From Aurantiacibacter poecillastricola (GTDB lineage: Bacteria > Pseudomonadota > Alphaproteobacteria > Sphingomonadales > Sphingomonadaceae), in assembly GCF_030730945.1 (NCBI RefSeq), contig NZ_JAVAMS010000001.1:992001-1056000 (forward strand): a stretch of DNA of 64,000 nt, written 5' to 3'. This document shows positions 1 through 9,656 of this stretch, in pieces; positions within the stretch are counted from its first letter, which is position 1, and every line of letters begins with the position of its first letter. Below the pieces are notes generated by a model, which saw only the letters and a list, made by a program, of their open reading frames with translations, did no database searches and was not told where the DNA came from. Made by a program: the position numbers and the translations under genes.

Positions 1-1
1 C

Positions 2-1522
2 ACCGCGATCCCCTTCACCCGGCTTGGCGGCGAGTTCCTCCCGCCGCTCGATGAAGGCGATTTGCTTTATATGCCGAGCGCGCTGCCCGGCCTTTCCCCC
101 GGCGAGGCTTCGGCGCTGCTGCAGCGCACCGATCGCCTGATCAAGTCGGTCCCCGAGGTGGAAACGGTGTTCGGCAAGGCGGGGCGCGCCGATACAGCGA
201 CGGATCCGGCTCCCCTGACGATGTTCGAAACGACGATCCGCTTCAAGCCGCGCGAGGAGTGGCGCGAGGGAATGACGCCCGATCTGCTGGTCGAGGAACT
301 TGACCGGGTCGTTCAGGTGCCGGGCCTCGCCAATGTCTGGGTGCCGCCGATCCGCAACCGGATCGACATGCTCGCGACCGGGATCAAGAGCCCGATCGGG
401 GTCAAGGTTTCAGGCGACGATCTCGATCAGCTGGAACGCGTTGCACTCGATGTGGAGCGTATCGCCAAGACCGTGCCTGGCGTGAGTTCCGCCCTGGCGG
501 AGCGCCTGTCGGGCGGTCGCTATGTCGATGTCGATATCGACCGGATGGCGGCCGCGCGATACGGGCTCAACATTGCCGACATCCAGCAGATCGTCTCTGG
601 TGCAGTTGGCGGTGCCAATGTCGCACGGACCGTCGAGGGGCTGGCGCGCTATCCGATCAATGTGCGCTATCCCCGCGAAATCAGGGACAGCGTCGAGGAA
701 CTCAGGGCCTTGCCGGTTCTGACGCCGTCCGGCCAACAGATCACGCTTGGCACTGTCGCCCGTATCGCCGTCAGCGACGGTCCGCCCATGCTCAAGAGCG
801 AACAGGGCCGACTGACCAGCTACATCTACGTCGACGTCCGGGGCCGCGATCTTACTTCGGTGGTCGCCGATCTGCAGGAGGTCGTCGCCGCGGGTGTCGA
901 TCTTCCTGCCGGCGTCAGCCTGTCCTATGCGGGCCAGTTCGAATATCTGACGCGCGCCTATGAGCGACTGAAGGTCGTGGTTCCCGCGACGCTTGCGATC
1001 ATTTTCCTGCTGCTCTATCTCATTTTCCGGCGCTGGGACGAAGCCTTGCTGATCATGGGCACGCTGCCCTTCGCGCTGACGGGCGGATACTGGTTGCTCT
1101 ATCTGATGGGCTACAACCAGTCGGTGGCGACTGCGGTCGGTTTCATCGCGCTTGCCGGCGTCTCCGCCGAATTCGGCGTAGTGATGCTGATTTACCTGAA
1201 AGCCGCACTGGAGCGGCGACGCGGTGATCTGAGCGCCGAAGAAGTAGACGAGGCCATCCGGGAAGGCGCGCTCCTGCGCGTGCGGCCCAAGGCGATGACC
1301 GTCGCAGTCATCCTTGCGGGTCTCTTTCCGATCCTGATCGGCACCGGCGCGGGCTCGGAAGTCATGAGCCGCATCGCCGCGCCGATGGTTGGCGGCATGA
1401 TCACCGCCCCGCTCCTGTCCATGTTCCTGCTTCCCGCCGCCTATCTGTTGTTGCGGCGCCCCCGTCCGGAAAAACCGGCCAACCCTCAAGGAGAAGAAGA
1501 GTGCGTACCCCAACCTACATGA
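2..1522 (+). CDS. cusA: CusA/CzcA-type heavy-metal RND efflux pump, C-terminal part (5' end outside window)
   Basis: Inner-membrane RND permease that, with an adaptor and an outer-membrane channel, exports metal ions (probably Cu(I)/Ag(I)) by proton antiport. The reading frame is open from base 2 and already encodes the conserved pre-pore segment ([10 protein letters not shown]), so the start lies upstream and only about the last 500 residues are visible. They include the second large periplasmic loop and the last transmembrane bundle, with the family signature [11 protein letters not shown] near base 1170. The stop overlaps the next gene by 22 nt. The copper assignment comes from the neighbours (CusF-like protein, multicopper oxidase, Cu-ATPase); the family also contains Zn/Co/Cd pumps. 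Confidence 0.93.
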   Translation, partial: TAIPFTRLGGEFLPPLDEGDLLYMPSALPGLSPGEASALLQRTDRLIKSVPEVETVFGKAGRADTATDPAPLTMFETTIRFKPREEWREGMTPDLLVEELDRVVQVPGLANVWVPPIRNRIDMLATGIKSPIGVKVSGDDLDQLERVALDVERIAKTVPGVSSALAERLSGGRYVDVDIDRMAAARYGLNIADIQQIVSGAVGGANVARTVEGLARYPINVRYPREIRDSVEELRALPVLTPSGQQITLGTVARIAVSDGPPMLKSEQGRLTSYIYVDVRGRDLTSVVADLQEVVAAGVDLPAGVSLSYAGQFEYLTRAYERLKVVVPATLAIIFLLLYLIFRRWDEALLIMGTLPFALTGGYWLLYLMGYNQSVATAVGFIALAGVSAEFGVVMLIYLKAALERRRGDLSAEEVDEAIREGALLRVRPKAMTVAVILAGLFPILIGTGAGSEVMSRIAAPMVGGMITAPLLSMFLLPAAYLLLRRPRPEKPANPQGEEECVPQPT

Positions 1523-1887
1523 TCCTGCTCGCGGCACCGCTGGCGCTTGCAGCCTGCGACGCTGCAGACGACAGCTCAGAGACCATGATGTCAGACGACA
1601 TGGCGAACTCGGACAGCATGCCCATGTCAGGCGAAATGCCGATGGCGGAGGAGACCGGCGGCGAGCAGAGCGCCAGCGCGGAGGGAACGGTTACAGCCAT
1701 CGATTCCGAGGCGGGCACGGTGACCATCGAGCATGGTCCGGTCGAAAGTATCGGATGGCCCGCGATGACCATGACCTTCGAAGCCGACGCGCAAATCCTC
1801 GAACAGGTCAGTGTCGGTGAGGGAATAGCCTTTGAATTTCGTACTGGAACCGAAGGCAGCGTCGTTACCTCGGTAACGCCGCGATAG
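1501..1887 (+). CDS. CusF-like copper-binding lipoprotein
   Basis: Predicted periplasmic copper chaperone of 128 aa. The GTG start follows a strong AAGGAG Shine-Dalgarno and overlaps the end of the pump gene. The N-terminus is a lipoprotein signal with lipobox LAAC (Cys about residue 19). A Met/Asp-rich linker (repeated [17 protein letters not shown] runs) follows, then a CusF/CopB-type domain ([15 protein letters not shown]... WPAMTMTF). The WPAMTM segment carries the Trp and Met residues that bind Cu(I) in CusF. Translational coupling to the RND gene suggests it hands Cu(I) to the pump. In E. coli CusF is soluble; here it appears membrane-anchored. Confidence 0.88.
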   Translation: MRTPTYMILLAAPLALAACDAADDSSETMMSDDMANSDSMPMSGEMPMAEETGGEQSASAEGTVTAIDSEAGTVTIEHGPVESIGWPAMTMTFEADAQILEQVSVGEGIAFEFRTGTEGSVVTSVTPR

Positions 1888-1895
1888 GACGGTGG

Positions 1896-1929
1896 GTGGG
1901 AGGCGCTCGGTTGCGCCGGTGCCTCCCAC
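1896..1929 (+). other. Intergenic stem-loop between cusF-like and multicopper oxidase genes
   Basis: GTGGGAGGC (1896-1904) and GCCTCCCAC (1921-1929) are perfectly complementary, and a smaller GGCGC/GCGCC pair lies inside the loop. There is no T-run, so this is more likely an RNA-processing or attenuating hairpin within the operon than a strong terminator. Confidence 0.5.
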
Positions 1930-1945
1930 GCAAAAACAGGTGAAT

Positions 1946-3487
1946 ATGCCAGGTATCGACAGGCCCGACTTTAAGGATCGCCGCGACTTCATCAAGAGCG
2001 CCGGCCTCGCGGCGACGGGTTTCGCCGCGCTGCCGCTGCTGGGTTGCGGTACGCAAAGCAGGATGTCGCTCGATCAGGGAGGCGAAAGCAATCCTCTTGC
2101 CATACCTCGGCTACAGGCAGGAACGATCGAACGGGGCGAGCGTGTCTTTCGCCTGTCCCTGACACCGGGCGAGAAAGAATTCGTGCCCGGCACGGCGTCA
2201 CCGACGATCGGTATCGACGCATCCTATCTCGGCCCGACCCTCGAAATGCGCCGCGGCGAACAGGTTCGCTTTCACATCGACAACAAGCTTGCCGAAGATG
2301 CGACCGTTCACTGGCATGGTTTCGAACTTCCCGCCACCGCGGATGGCGGACCGCACCAACTCGTGCGGCCCGGCGAACGCTGGAGCCCGTCCTTCGAAAT
2401 ACGCCAGCGCGCTTCGCTATACTGGTATCATTCTCATACGCATCGCCGGGCCGGACCACAGGTCTATGCCGGACTTGCTGCCCCGATCTACGTGCGCGAC
2501 GAGGAAGAGGATCGCCTCGATCTGCCGAGCCGGTACGGTGTAGATGATATCCCGCTCGTCGTGCAGGATCGCGTGATCGACAGCTCAGGCCGCCTCGTTT
2601 ACCCGCTCAACATGCACTCGCGGATGATGGGGGTGATAGGTGAGCGCATCTATGTGAACGGAACGGCCAATGCCGTTTTCGACGCCACCGCCGGTCCGCT
2701 GCGCCTGCGGCTTCTCAATGGATCGAATGCGCGGTTCTACACCTTCTCGCTCGAAGGTGATCGTCCGATGCAACTCATCGCAAGCGATGGCGGCCTGCTT
2801 GCCGCACCCCGCGAGATTCGCAGTCTTACCCTTGCCCCAGGCGAACGCGCACAAGTGATCGTCGACCTTTCCGAAGGGCGCCCGCTGCGCCTGAATGCCA
2901 GCAGTCCTGATAACGCCATGGGCATGATGGCCGGAGAAGGCGGGGGTATGATGGACGGCGGAATGATGGGAAACCGGACCGGTCGCGAGAGGCAGGGCCG
3001 CACCTTTTCGATCCTCGATATGCGTCCCTCCGGATCATCGACTCCAGTGATGCTCCCGCCCACCCTGGCCGCGCTAGCCGCGCCAGACCCCTCGCTCGCC
3101 GTTCGCAGCCGCCGTTTCGTACTCGATATGGGCATGATGGGTCGGGGCATGGCGATCAACGGCGAGACCATGGACATGGATGTCATCAATCAGCGCGTAC
3201 CGGTGGGTCAGTGGGAAATATGGGAAATCGCCAACGCATCGATGATGGCCCATCCCTTTCATATTCATAATGTGCAGTTCCGCTTGCTAGACCGGGACGG
3301 TCGGCCTCCGCAGGCGGAAGAGGCGGGCTTCAAGGACACCGTTATCGTCAAGCCACGTGAACAGGTCAGGCTGCTGTTGCGGTTCGAAGAGAATACCGAT
3401 CCCGACAATCCCTACATGTATCACTGTCATATCCTCGAGCACGAGGACGCAGGCATGATGGGGCAGTTCGTGGTCACGGCCAATTAG
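1946..3487 (+). CDS. Tat-exported multicopper oxidase (CueO/CopA-like)
   Basis: Periplasmic copper oxidase of about 513 aa that probably oxidises Cu(I) to the less toxic Cu(II). The chosen ATG directly precedes a twin-arginine signal ([10 protein letters not shown] followed by a hydrophobic stretch and LLGCG); an upstream GTG frame lacks a ribosome site. The four copper-ligand motifs are present: HWHG near residue 122, WYHSHTH near 161, HPFHIHN near 436 and YHCHILEHE near 491. The last supplies the type-1 Cys with a Met-rich tail (DAGMM). A Met-rich insertion (MGMM...[10 protein letters not shown], about residues 325-342) resembles the CueO methionine segment. It lies downstream of the CusF-like gene and 13 nt ahead of the copper ATPase. 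Confidence 0.92.
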   Translation: MPGIDRPDFKDRRDFIKSAGLAATGFAALPLLGCGTQSRMSLDQGGESNPLAIPRLQAGTIERGERVFRLSLTPGEKEFVPGTASPTIGIDASYLGPTLEMRRGEQVRFHIDNKLAEDATVHWHGFELPATADGGPHQLVRPGERWSPSFEIRQRASLYWYHSHTHRRAGPQVYAGLAAPIYVRDEEEDRLDLPSRYGVDDIPLVVQDRVIDSSGRLVYPLNMHSRMMGVIGERIYVNGTANAVFDATAGPLRLRLLNGSNARFYTFSLEGDRPMQLIASDGGLLAAPREIRSLTLAPGERAQVIVDLSEGRPLRLNASSPDNAMGMMAGEGGGMMDGGMMGNRTGRERQGRTFSILDMRPSGSSTPVMLPPTLAALAAPDPSLAVRSRRFVLDMGMMGRGMAINGETMDMDVINQRVPVGQWEIWEIANASMMAHPFHIHNVQFRLLDRDGRPPQAEEAGFKDTVIVKPREQVRLLLRFEENTDPDNPYMYHCHILEHEDAGMMGQFVVTAN

Positions 3488-3500
3488 GGGAGAACGACAG

Positions 3501-5840
3501 ATGAGCGATGGGCACAATGCAATCGAGGGTACGGCGACCGACCCCGTTTGCGGAATGAGCGTGAAGATGGACGGCGCCCGCTTCATCGATCGACACGAGG
3601 GTGGCGACCATTACTTCTGCTCCTCGCGCTGCCTCGACAAGTTCCGCGCGGATCCGGAGATGTATCTTTCGAAGGCGCACCTCGATGCTGTCGAGGATGT
3701 CCCGGAAGGTACGATATACACCTGTCCGATGCATCCGGAGATCCGGCAGCCGGGGCCGGGCTCCTGCCCGATATGCGGGATGGCCCTCGAACCCGAAACG
3801 GTCACCTTGAACGAGGGCCCCGATCCCGAACTCGTCGACATGCGGCGAAGGTTCTGGTGGAGCGCGCTCTTCACCCTGCCGCTCTTCGCCTATGCGATGG
3901 GCGACATGATCCCGTCGCGACCGTTCGATCAGGTCATCGAACCCGCTTTCGCGCAGTGGCTGCAGCTTCTGCTGGCCACTCCGGTGGTGCTTTGGGGCGG
4001 CTGGCCCTTCTTCACCCGCGCGCTGCAATCAGTCCGAACCATGAACCTCAACATGTTCACCCTGATCGGCTTCGGCGTTGCCATCGCTTATCTGTTCAGC
4101 CTTGTGGCAACCCTCGCCCCGGACATCTTCCCCGAGGCTTTCCGCGATCATGCGGGCCGGGTCGGCGTCTATTACGAGGCCGCAGCGGTTATCACGACCC
4201 TCGTGCTGCTCGGGCAGGTGCTCGAGCTTAAGGCGCGCGGATCGACATCGAGCGCCTTGCGAGCGCTTCTCGAACTCGCGCCCCCGACCGCGATGAAGAT
4301 CTTCGGTCGCGGCGATGAGCGCGAAGTACCGCTCGATGAATTGACGTCGGGGGACCTGCTGCGCGTGCGTCCGGGCGACAAGGTCCCCGTCGATGGCACG
4401 CTCGAGGATGGAAGCAGCGCCATCGACGAGTCCATGATCAGCGGCGAGCCCATTCCCGTCAAGAAAAGCGCTGGCGATCCCGTGATCGGAGGCACTGTCA
4501 ACCAGACCGGCAGCTTCACCATGCGCGCGACGCAGGTCGGCGCGGACACCATGCTCTCGAAGATCGTGCAGATGGTGGCGGAGGCGCAGCGCAGCCGGGC
4601 ACCGATCCAGCGGCTCGCCGACCAAGTCACCGGATGGTTCGTCCCCATCGTCGTCCTTGTCGCTATCGTGAGTTTTGTCGTCTGGGCCATCTGGGGACCG
4701 GCACCGGCCCTTGCCTACGCGCTCGTCAACGCGGTCGCCGTTCTGATCATCGCCTGTCCCTGCGCGCTCGGACTGGCGACGCCAATGTCGATCATGACCG
4801 GCACCGGCAAGGGAGCCCAGCACGGCATCCTGATCAAGAACGCCGAAGCGCTCGAAACGCTGGAAAAGATCGATACGCTGGTCGTCGACAAGACCGGAAC
4901 GCTGACCCGGGGCAAGCCTGATCTTGTCGACGTAAAACCGCAGCCAAATTTCGACGAGCAGGAATTGCTGAGCCTTGTCGCTGCCGTTGAGAGAGGAAGC
5001 GAGCATCCGCTCGCCCACGCGATCGTGGAAGGGGCTCAAAACAGGGGCGCTGCCATTCTCGACGCTTCCGATATCGAATCCGTGACCGGCGAAGGTATCC
5101 AGGCAAATGTCGACAAGCGCCTGGTCGCGATCGGGAATGAAAAGATGATGGAGCGTATAGGGGCGCTCGAAGAAGGCTGGCGGTCAACGGCGGACGAAGG
5201 CCGAAGCCTCGGACAGACGGTGATGTTCGTGGCCGTGGACGGGGCACCGGCAGGCCTTATCGCTGTCGCCGATCCGATCAAGGAAACCAGCCGCACCGCT
5301 ATTGCCGCGCTGCATGAGCGCGGCATCAAGATCGTAATGCTTACCGGCGACAGCGAAGCCACCGCGCGTGCGGTAGCAAGCCAGGTCGGTATCGACGAAG
5401 TCGAAGCGAACGTCTCGCCCGAGGACAAACATCGCAAGATCGAGCAGTTGAAGAGCGAGGGTCGCCGGGTCGCTATGGCCGGCGACGGCATAAACGACGC
5501 ACCCGCGCTTGCCGCTTCGCATGTCGGCATCGCGATGGGAACGGGTACCGATGTCGCGATCGAAAGCGCGGGCGTGACATTGGTGCGCGGCGACCTCGTC
5601 GGCGTTGTTCAGGCGCTCGTCCTGTCTCGGGCCACTATGCGCAACATCAGGCAGAACCTGTTCTTTGCCTTTGCGTATAATGCGCTCGGCATACCGGTCG
5701 CAGCAGGTGTCCTCTATCCATGGACCGGGTTGCTTTTGAACCCGATGATCGCGGCCGCAGCGATGAGCCTGTCTTCGGTATCGGTGATCGGCAACGCCCT
5801 GCGCCTGCGCGGCCTCGCTCTTCCCAAATTCGATACCTGA
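3501..5840 (+). CDS. copA: Copper-translocating P1B-type ATPase
   Basis: Inner-membrane ATP-driven Cu(I) exporter, 779 aa. The N-terminus carries a YHS-type metal domain (DPVCGMSV, residues 14-55) and then a heavy-metal-binding domain (YTCPMHPEI...CPICGM, residues 73-96) in place of classical CxxC HMA domains. The P-type core follows: CPC motif (ACPCALG) near residue 419, phosphorylation motif DKTGTLT near 462, HP locus (SEHPLAHAI) near 501 and hinge GDGINDAP near 661. It is the fourth gene of the copper operon, and a GGGGAGAA ribosome site precedes its ATG. The CPC plus HP motifs point to Cu(I)/Ag(I) specificity. Confidence 0.95.
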   Translation: MSDGHNAIEGTATDPVCGMSVKMDGARFIDRHEGGDHYFCSSRCLDKFRADPEMYLSKAHLDAVEDVPEGTIYTCPMHPEIRQPGPGSCPICGMALEPETVTLNEGPDPELVDMRRRFWWSALFTLPLFAYAMGDMIPSRPFDQVIEPAFAQWLQLLLATPVVLWGGWPFFTRALQSVRTMNLNMFTLIGFGVAIAYLFSLVATLAPDIFPEAFRDHAGRVGVYYEAAAVITTLVLLGQVLELKARGSTSSALRALLELAPPTAMKIFGRGDEREVPLDELTSGDLLRVRPGDKVPVDGTLEDGSSAIDESMISGEPIPVKKSAGDPVIGGTVNQTGSFTMRATQVGADTMLSKIVQMVAEAQRSRAPIQRLADQVTGWFVPIVVLVAIVSFVVWAIWGPAPALAYALVNAVAVLIIACPCALGLATPMSIMTGTGKGAQHGILIKNAEALETLEKIDTLVVDKTGTLTRGKPDLVDVKPQPNFDEQELLSLVAAVERGSEHPLAHAIVEGAQNRGAAILDASDIESVTGEGIQANVDKRLVAIGNEKMMERIGALEEGWRSTADEGRSLGQTVMFVAVDGAPAGLIAVADPIKETSRTAIAALHERGIKIVMLTGDSEATARAVASQVGIDEVEANVSPEDKHRKIEQLKSEGRRVAMAGDGINDAPALAASHVGIAMGTGTDVAIESAGVTLVRGDLVGVVQALVLSRATMRNIRQNLFFAFAYNALGIPVAAGVLYPWTGLLLNPMIAAAAMSLSSVSVIGNALRLRGLALPKFDT

Positions 5841-5869
5841 GCGATGGGGACGGGACGGAGATCGCAGGA

Positions 5870-6361
5870 GTGACGAATCAGACGATGCAGGATCAGGACC
5901 AAATCTCTGAGGAATCGCGCGAATGGCGCGGTGCTCATCCAGCCCTCTGGATCGCGATATTCGGAATTCTTATCGCATTCGCCTGGGAGATGCTTCAGCT
6001 TCCTTTCTACCAGTCGGGAGGTCTGTCGCCTGCCGAGGCAGCACGTCGCTGCGGCCTGGCCTCGTTCGGCGATGCCGGGATCATGGTGGCCGCTTATCTC
6101 GGCGCCTCTGTCGGCAGTGGTAAAACGCCGTGGCTCGTAGACTGGCCGATCTCGCGTTTGGTCGTGTTCCTGGGAATCGGCCTGGCCATTACTGCCATGG
6201 TCGAAGTGCTGGCTGTCGGTGCCGACTGGGGGTGGTCCTATAGTGCAATCATGCCGCTTGTGCCCGGGACCAAAATCGGCCTGGTACCGATCGTGATGTG
6301 GGTCGCGGTTCCCACCGCCACCTTGTGGCTCGCGCGCCGTCTCGGCACCGGACCCCGCTGA
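5870..6361 (+). CDS. Small four-helix membrane protein of unknown function
   Basis: I do not recognise a family. About 163 aa with four hydrophobic segments: WIAIFGILIAFAWEML, AGIMVAAYLGAS, VVFLGIGLAITAMV, and VPIVMWVAVPTATLWL. A GTG start at 5870 has GGAG nine bases upstream; an ATG at 5885 is the alternative. It begins 29 nt after copA on the same strand and ends the copper operon, converging with the FTR1 gene, so a role in copper homeostasis is possible but unproven. Confidence 0.7.
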   Translation: MTNQTMQDQDQISEESREWRGAHPALWIAIFGILIAFAWEMLQLPFYQSGGLSPAEAARRCGLASFGDAGIMVAAYLGASVGSGKTPWLVDWPISRLVVFLGIGLAITAMVEVLAVGADWGWSYSAIMPLVPGTKIGLVPIVMWVAVPTATLWLARRLGTGPR

Positions 6362-6378
6362 TCGCAAACCGGGATCTC

Positions 6379-8331
6379 CTATCCCTCGACAGCTGCCGGC
6401 TGCGGTCCCGATGGTGATCGACTTACCCGAAATCCGGCAATCAGGGCCAGCAGCGTGAGCAATTGCGCGCCGATCGTCTCGACAGTCGGGAAGAAGCCGA
6501 GTTCGGCGAGGCGCGGCAAGCCGGCGATGAAAGTGGCGGAAAGAACTCCGGCCTCCTGGAAAGCGCCCACGCCCTTGCCCGCGAGAATGAGCGCAAGGAT
6601 CGCAATCAGGATAGCACTGTAGCGGAAGAACTGGGTGATCGGCAGTTTGCGGCTGTAGCGCAGCATGGCCCAAGCAATGAGCGCCAGCAGCGCTACTGCC
6701 GACAAGGCACCTGCCAGTATGATGCCGCTGCTCTGCGGGTTCCACAGGGCAGCGTAGAACAGGATAGTCTCGAAAGCTTCGCGGTAGACCACGACAAAGG
6801 CGAGCCCGAAGAGAAACCATGCCGATCCGCGCGAAAGCGCCTTGCCCATTTTTTCCTGGATATAGCGCCGCCACTCCTCGGCCTGGGATTTGCCGTGCAT
6901 CCAGATCCCGACCGATACGAGAATGACAGCCGCAAGCAGCGCGCCGATCCCTTCGGTCATCTCGCGGCTCGCCCCGCTGATGCTTACGAAGTAGGTTGCT
7001 ACGACCCAGGTGGCGACACCTGCGAAAAGAGCAGCGATCCAGCCACCATGGATATAGGGCAATACCTCGGAGCGCTGCGACTTTTTCACAAAGGCGATCA
7101 TGGCGATCACAACCAGAAGTGCTTCGATCCCCTCGCGCAGCAGGATGGTGAACGCCCCGAGAAAGGTCGAGATTTCGCTGGCGGCCTCAGGAGCCAACGC
7201 TCCCTCGGCTCTGGCCAGCAGACTATCGATGCGAGCCCTTAGTTGCTGTAGTTCGGATGGATCCGCACCGGACTCTATTCCGGCCCGAAATTGCCCGAGC
7301 GCCTGTTCTACCTCGCGCATCAAACCGCCATCGCGCGTTGCAAGGAGGGCCTCCAGGGGTTCGAACCCGTCGAGATAGGCAGACAGGGCAAGCTGCCGCG
7401 CTTCTTCACGGTCGCCAGCCCGATAGGCTGACAGGCTGCGATCGAGCGTATCGCGAACGAAGGCGAGCGAACCTGTGTCATTTGCCTTTCCCACCGCATT
7501 GGGATTGGCGCGAAGATAGGCCATGACGGCGAGCGCACGGTCCTCGCCGATCTCCTCGGCCAGACTTTCCGGTGTGAGCGCGGCGAGCGTCTCGAGATCG
7601 GGGACAAGCTGGCGTATGCCATCATCTTCCCGCCAGATACGCTCGCCTTTGGCCACATCTTCAAAAGCAATGCTGCCGGCATAGAATGCAAGCGCCCAGC
7701 GATCCTCGTCGGACAGCGATGCGAAGCTGGCCATGGACGTTCCTTCAAGCCCCTGCGTGATGACCTGGTAAAGCCCGAACGCACTGCGCTGCCGTGCCCG
7801 GTCGATATCGGTAAAGTCTATCGGCGGGGGATCGAGCGCCTGCATTGCGGCCGGTGGCGCACTTCCGGCGGCGCCGTGACACGAGGCGCAGTTCTGCGCG
7901 AAGAGAGTGCGGGCGCGGACAAGGTCGGGCGCCTGCGAAGGGGCGAGCGGAACCGGGTAGGCTGTCAGCAACGAGGCTGCCAGCGCGCGCGCGAAGCGCC
8001 CAACTCGCTCGGCAGGTTCCTTGTTGGCGATCAGAGCTCGCAGCTGGTCCGATCGGCGGATGAGTGCTTGATTGTCTTTAGTGTCCGGAAATGCAGCGAC
8101 CTGCCGCGCCACGACATCGGAAAACTCCACCATTTCGCGATATTCGAATTCGTCGGCAACACGTCCCTCGGAAACCGCGGAGGCGTAGTCGACCGCGATA
8201 TAATCGAGCAGACGCCAGGTGGTTCGCACGTCGGGTTCTTCCGCGTTCGCGGTGACGGACAGACACAGCGCAAGCGCCAGCAGAATGAGCCGCAGTGCCG
8301 GATGGACGGTGGCGGAGACGATGCGATGCAT
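6379..8331 (-). CDS. Cytochrome c / FTR1 iron permease fusion
   Basis: Probable high-affinity iron importer of 650 aa. It has a cleavable signal peptide (ends near SVTANAEE), a periplasmic region with one c-type haem site CASCH near residue 150, and a C-terminal FTR1 membrane domain with the two REXXE-type motifs REGIEAL (near 399) and REAFETIL (near 515). Fungal Ftr1 uses such Glu motifs to move Fe(III) delivered by a multicopper ferroxidase. Here the fused cytochrome domain may do the redox step, or the neighbouring multicopper oxidase could contribute. It converges on the copper operon with 17 nt between stops. A Fur-like palindrome lies just upstream of its start. Confidence 0.88.
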   Translation of the reverse strand: MHRIVSATVHPALRLILLALALCLSVTANAEEPDVRTTWRLLDYIAVDYASAVSEGRVADEFEYREMVEFSDVVARQVAAFPDTKDNQALIRRSDQLRALIANKEPAERVGRFARALAASLLTAYPVPLAPSQAPDLVRARTLFAQNCASCHGAAGSAPPAAMQALDPPPIDFTDIDRARQRSAFGLYQVITQGLEGTSMASFASLSDEDRWALAFYAGSIAFEDVAKGERIWREDDGIRQLVPDLETLAALTPESLAEEIGEDRALAVMAYLRANPNAVGKANDTGSLAFVRDTLDRSLSAYRAGDREEARQLALSAYLDGFEPLEALLATRDGGLMREVEQALGQFRAGIESGADPSELQQLRARIDSLLARAEGALAPEAASEISTFLGAFTILLREGIEALLVVIAMIAFVKKSQRSEVLPYIHGGWIAALFAGVATWVVATYFVSISGASREMTEGIGALLAAVILVSVGIWMHGKSQAEEWRRYIQEKMGKALSRGSAWFLFGLAFVVVYREAFETILFYAALWNPQSSGIILAGALSAVALLALIAWAMLRYSRKLPITQFFRYSAILIAILALILAGKGVGAFQEAGVLSATFIAGLPRLAELGFFPTVETIGAQLLTLLALIAGFRVSRSPSGPQPAAVEG

Positions 8332-8349
8332 GCGGGGTCTTTAAATCTT

Positions 8350-8366
8350 TTGCAAGTAACTCGCAA
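8350..8366. promoter_or_regulatory. Fur-like operator upstream of the FTR1 gene
   Basis: TTGCAAGTAACTCGCAA is a near-perfect 8-1-8 palindrome (TTGCAAGT / TTGCGAGT) 18 bp before the FTR1 start codon. Alphaproteobacterial Fur-family boxes often have TGCAA arms, so iron-dependent control is a reasonable inference; binding is not shown. Confidence 0.45.
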
Positions 8367-8427
8367 TAGCAGCATGTGAGCGGAACCTTATTTCCTCCAA
8401 CCCGCAATCGCGGGCAGATTTTGGAGC

Positions 8428-9045
8428 TTAGCTAGAGCGCAGTTCGCCGCGTGCCTGATTGAAGACTTCGGCACTTCCCCACACCGCCAGTCCTGCCATG
8501 ATGCTCGCCACAACCAGATCGGGCCACGCACGGCCGGTGCCGAAAACGCCAATCGCTGCCGCCAGCACGGTGATATTACCGATCGCGTCGTTGCGCGAAC
8601 AGATCCACACCGAGCGCATGTTCGCATCGCCCGAGCGATACCGGAACAGCATCGCGGCGACGGCGAGATTTACCGCCAGAGCAAGAGAACCGATGGCGCC
8701 CATCGTTCCCGGGTCGGGCGACGCCCCGACAAAGAAACCCCAGATGGCCGAGCCGAGCACCCACAGGCCGAAAGCCAGCATGGTCGCCGCCTTTACGAGA
8801 GCCGCACGCGCGCGCCAGACGAGCGCCATCCCCGCTACACCGAGACTGATAGCATAGTTTGCCGCATCACCGAGAAAGTCGAGCGCGTCGGCCTGCAAGG
8901 CGCGCGAATCCGCAGCAATGCCTGCCACGATCTCCACGCCGAACATGATTGCATTAAGGCCCAGTGCGATCCACAGAATGCGCAGCCATGTCGGATCGTT
9001 GTTGTTTGCACCGGCCTCATCGGGGCCGCAGCAGGTCTTTCCCAT
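8428..9045 (-). CDS. CDF-family cation exporter (short form, membrane domain only)
   Basis: 205-aa cation diffusion facilitator with six predicted helices and no cytoplasmic C-terminal domain. Conserved CDF metal-site elements are visible: ADALDFLGDAANYAISL in helix 2 and CSRNDAIGNITVL in helix 5. The N-terminus has CCGPDE, a possible extra thiol site. It is divergent from the MerR gene at 9121, and a MerR-type promoter faces it. The substrate is therefore probably Cd/Zn/Pb or a similar ion sensed by that regulator; the exact metal cannot be read from the sequence. Confidence 0.86.
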   Translation of the reverse strand: MGKTCCGPDEAGANNNDPTWLRILWIALGLNAIMFGVEIVAGIAADSRALQADALDFLGDAANYAISLGVAGMALVWRARAALVKAATMLAFGLWVLGSAIWGFFVGASPDPGTMGAIGSLALAVNLAVAAMLFRYRSGDANMRSVWICSRNDAIGNITVLAAAIGVFGTGRAWPDLVVASIMAGLAVWGSAEVFNQARGELRSS

Positions 9046-9071
9046 TTACTCGACTCCTTACGTCGATCCGC

Positions 9072-9102
9072 CCTATGCACCTTGTAGTAACTACAAGGTC
9101 AA
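9072..9102 (-). promoter_or_regulatory. MerR-type promoter/operator driving the CDF gene
   Basis: On the minus strand TTGACC (complement of 9097-9102) and CATAGG (complement of 9072-9077) are separated by exactly 19 bp. A 19-bp palindrome CCTTGTAGTAACTACAAGG fills the spacer (9080-9098). An over-long 19-bp spacer with a centred palindrome is the hallmark of promoters activated by MerR-family DNA distortion. Confidence 0.8.
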
Positions 9103-9120
9103 GCGGCAGGAGCCTTTGTC

Positions 9121-9519
9121 ATGAGAATTGGTCAACTTGCCCGGATAACCGGCGTCAAATCCGAAACAATCCGCTTCTACGAGCGTGAGGGTATCCTCGC
9201 TGCCCCTCCACGCACGCGGGCCAATTATCGCGATTATGGACCAGCAGAGGAAGCGCGCCTTAACTTCATACGGCGCGCGCGTGATCTCGGCTTCTCCATG
9301 GCACGCATCAGGGAATTGCTCGATCTCTCCGATGATGCCGACCGGTCCTGCGCGGGCATCGACGCTCTGGCCAGAAGCCATCTCGGCGAGGTCGAGCGCA
9401 AGATCGCGAGCCTGGAGGCGTTGCGGACGGAACTTGGGCGTATGATCGCTGCCTGCGAGCAAGACACTGTAGGCGATTGCCGCATCATCGATGCACTTGC
9501 GGGTACCGCCGAGCCTTGA
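9121..9519 (+). CDS. MerR-family metal-responsive regulator (CadR/ZntR-like)
   Basis: 132-aa transcription regulator. The N-terminal winged helix is typical (MRIGQLARITGV...TIRFYEREGIL), followed by a dimerisation helix. Cysteines at residues 77, 112 and 120 match the spacing of the thiolate ligands in Cd/Zn/Pb/Hg-sensing MerR proteins. An AGGAG site lies eight bases before ATG. It is divergent from the short CDF exporter and the shared intergenic region carries the MerR operator, so it almost certainly controls that exporter and itself. Confidence 0.9.
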   Translation: MRIGQLARITGVKSETIRFYEREGILAAPPRTRANYRDYGPAEEARLNFIRRARDLGFSMARIRELLDLSDDADRSCAGIDALARSHLGEVERKIASLEALRTELGRMIAACEQDTVGDCRIIDALAGTAEP

Positions 9520-9656
9520 TGTCCGCGCCTCGTGCGCCAGTTCGGTCAGGCTCGCCAATGCACGGCTTTTGTCGGCCGCCCATAAGAGACTTGACTTCGG
9601 GAAAGGCCGACGAGTGCGAAGCTGCCCGTGTCGCCATCCCGGGTCTGTCGAACGGG

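Noticed and set aside
410..1537. 375-codon minus-strand frame opposite the RND pump
   Set aside because: Opposite-strand shadow of cusA; no ribosome site or domain.
4029..5039. 336-codon minus-strand frame inside copA
   Set aside because: Shadow of the P-type ATPase; composition is Arg/Asp/His-rich nonsense without motifs.
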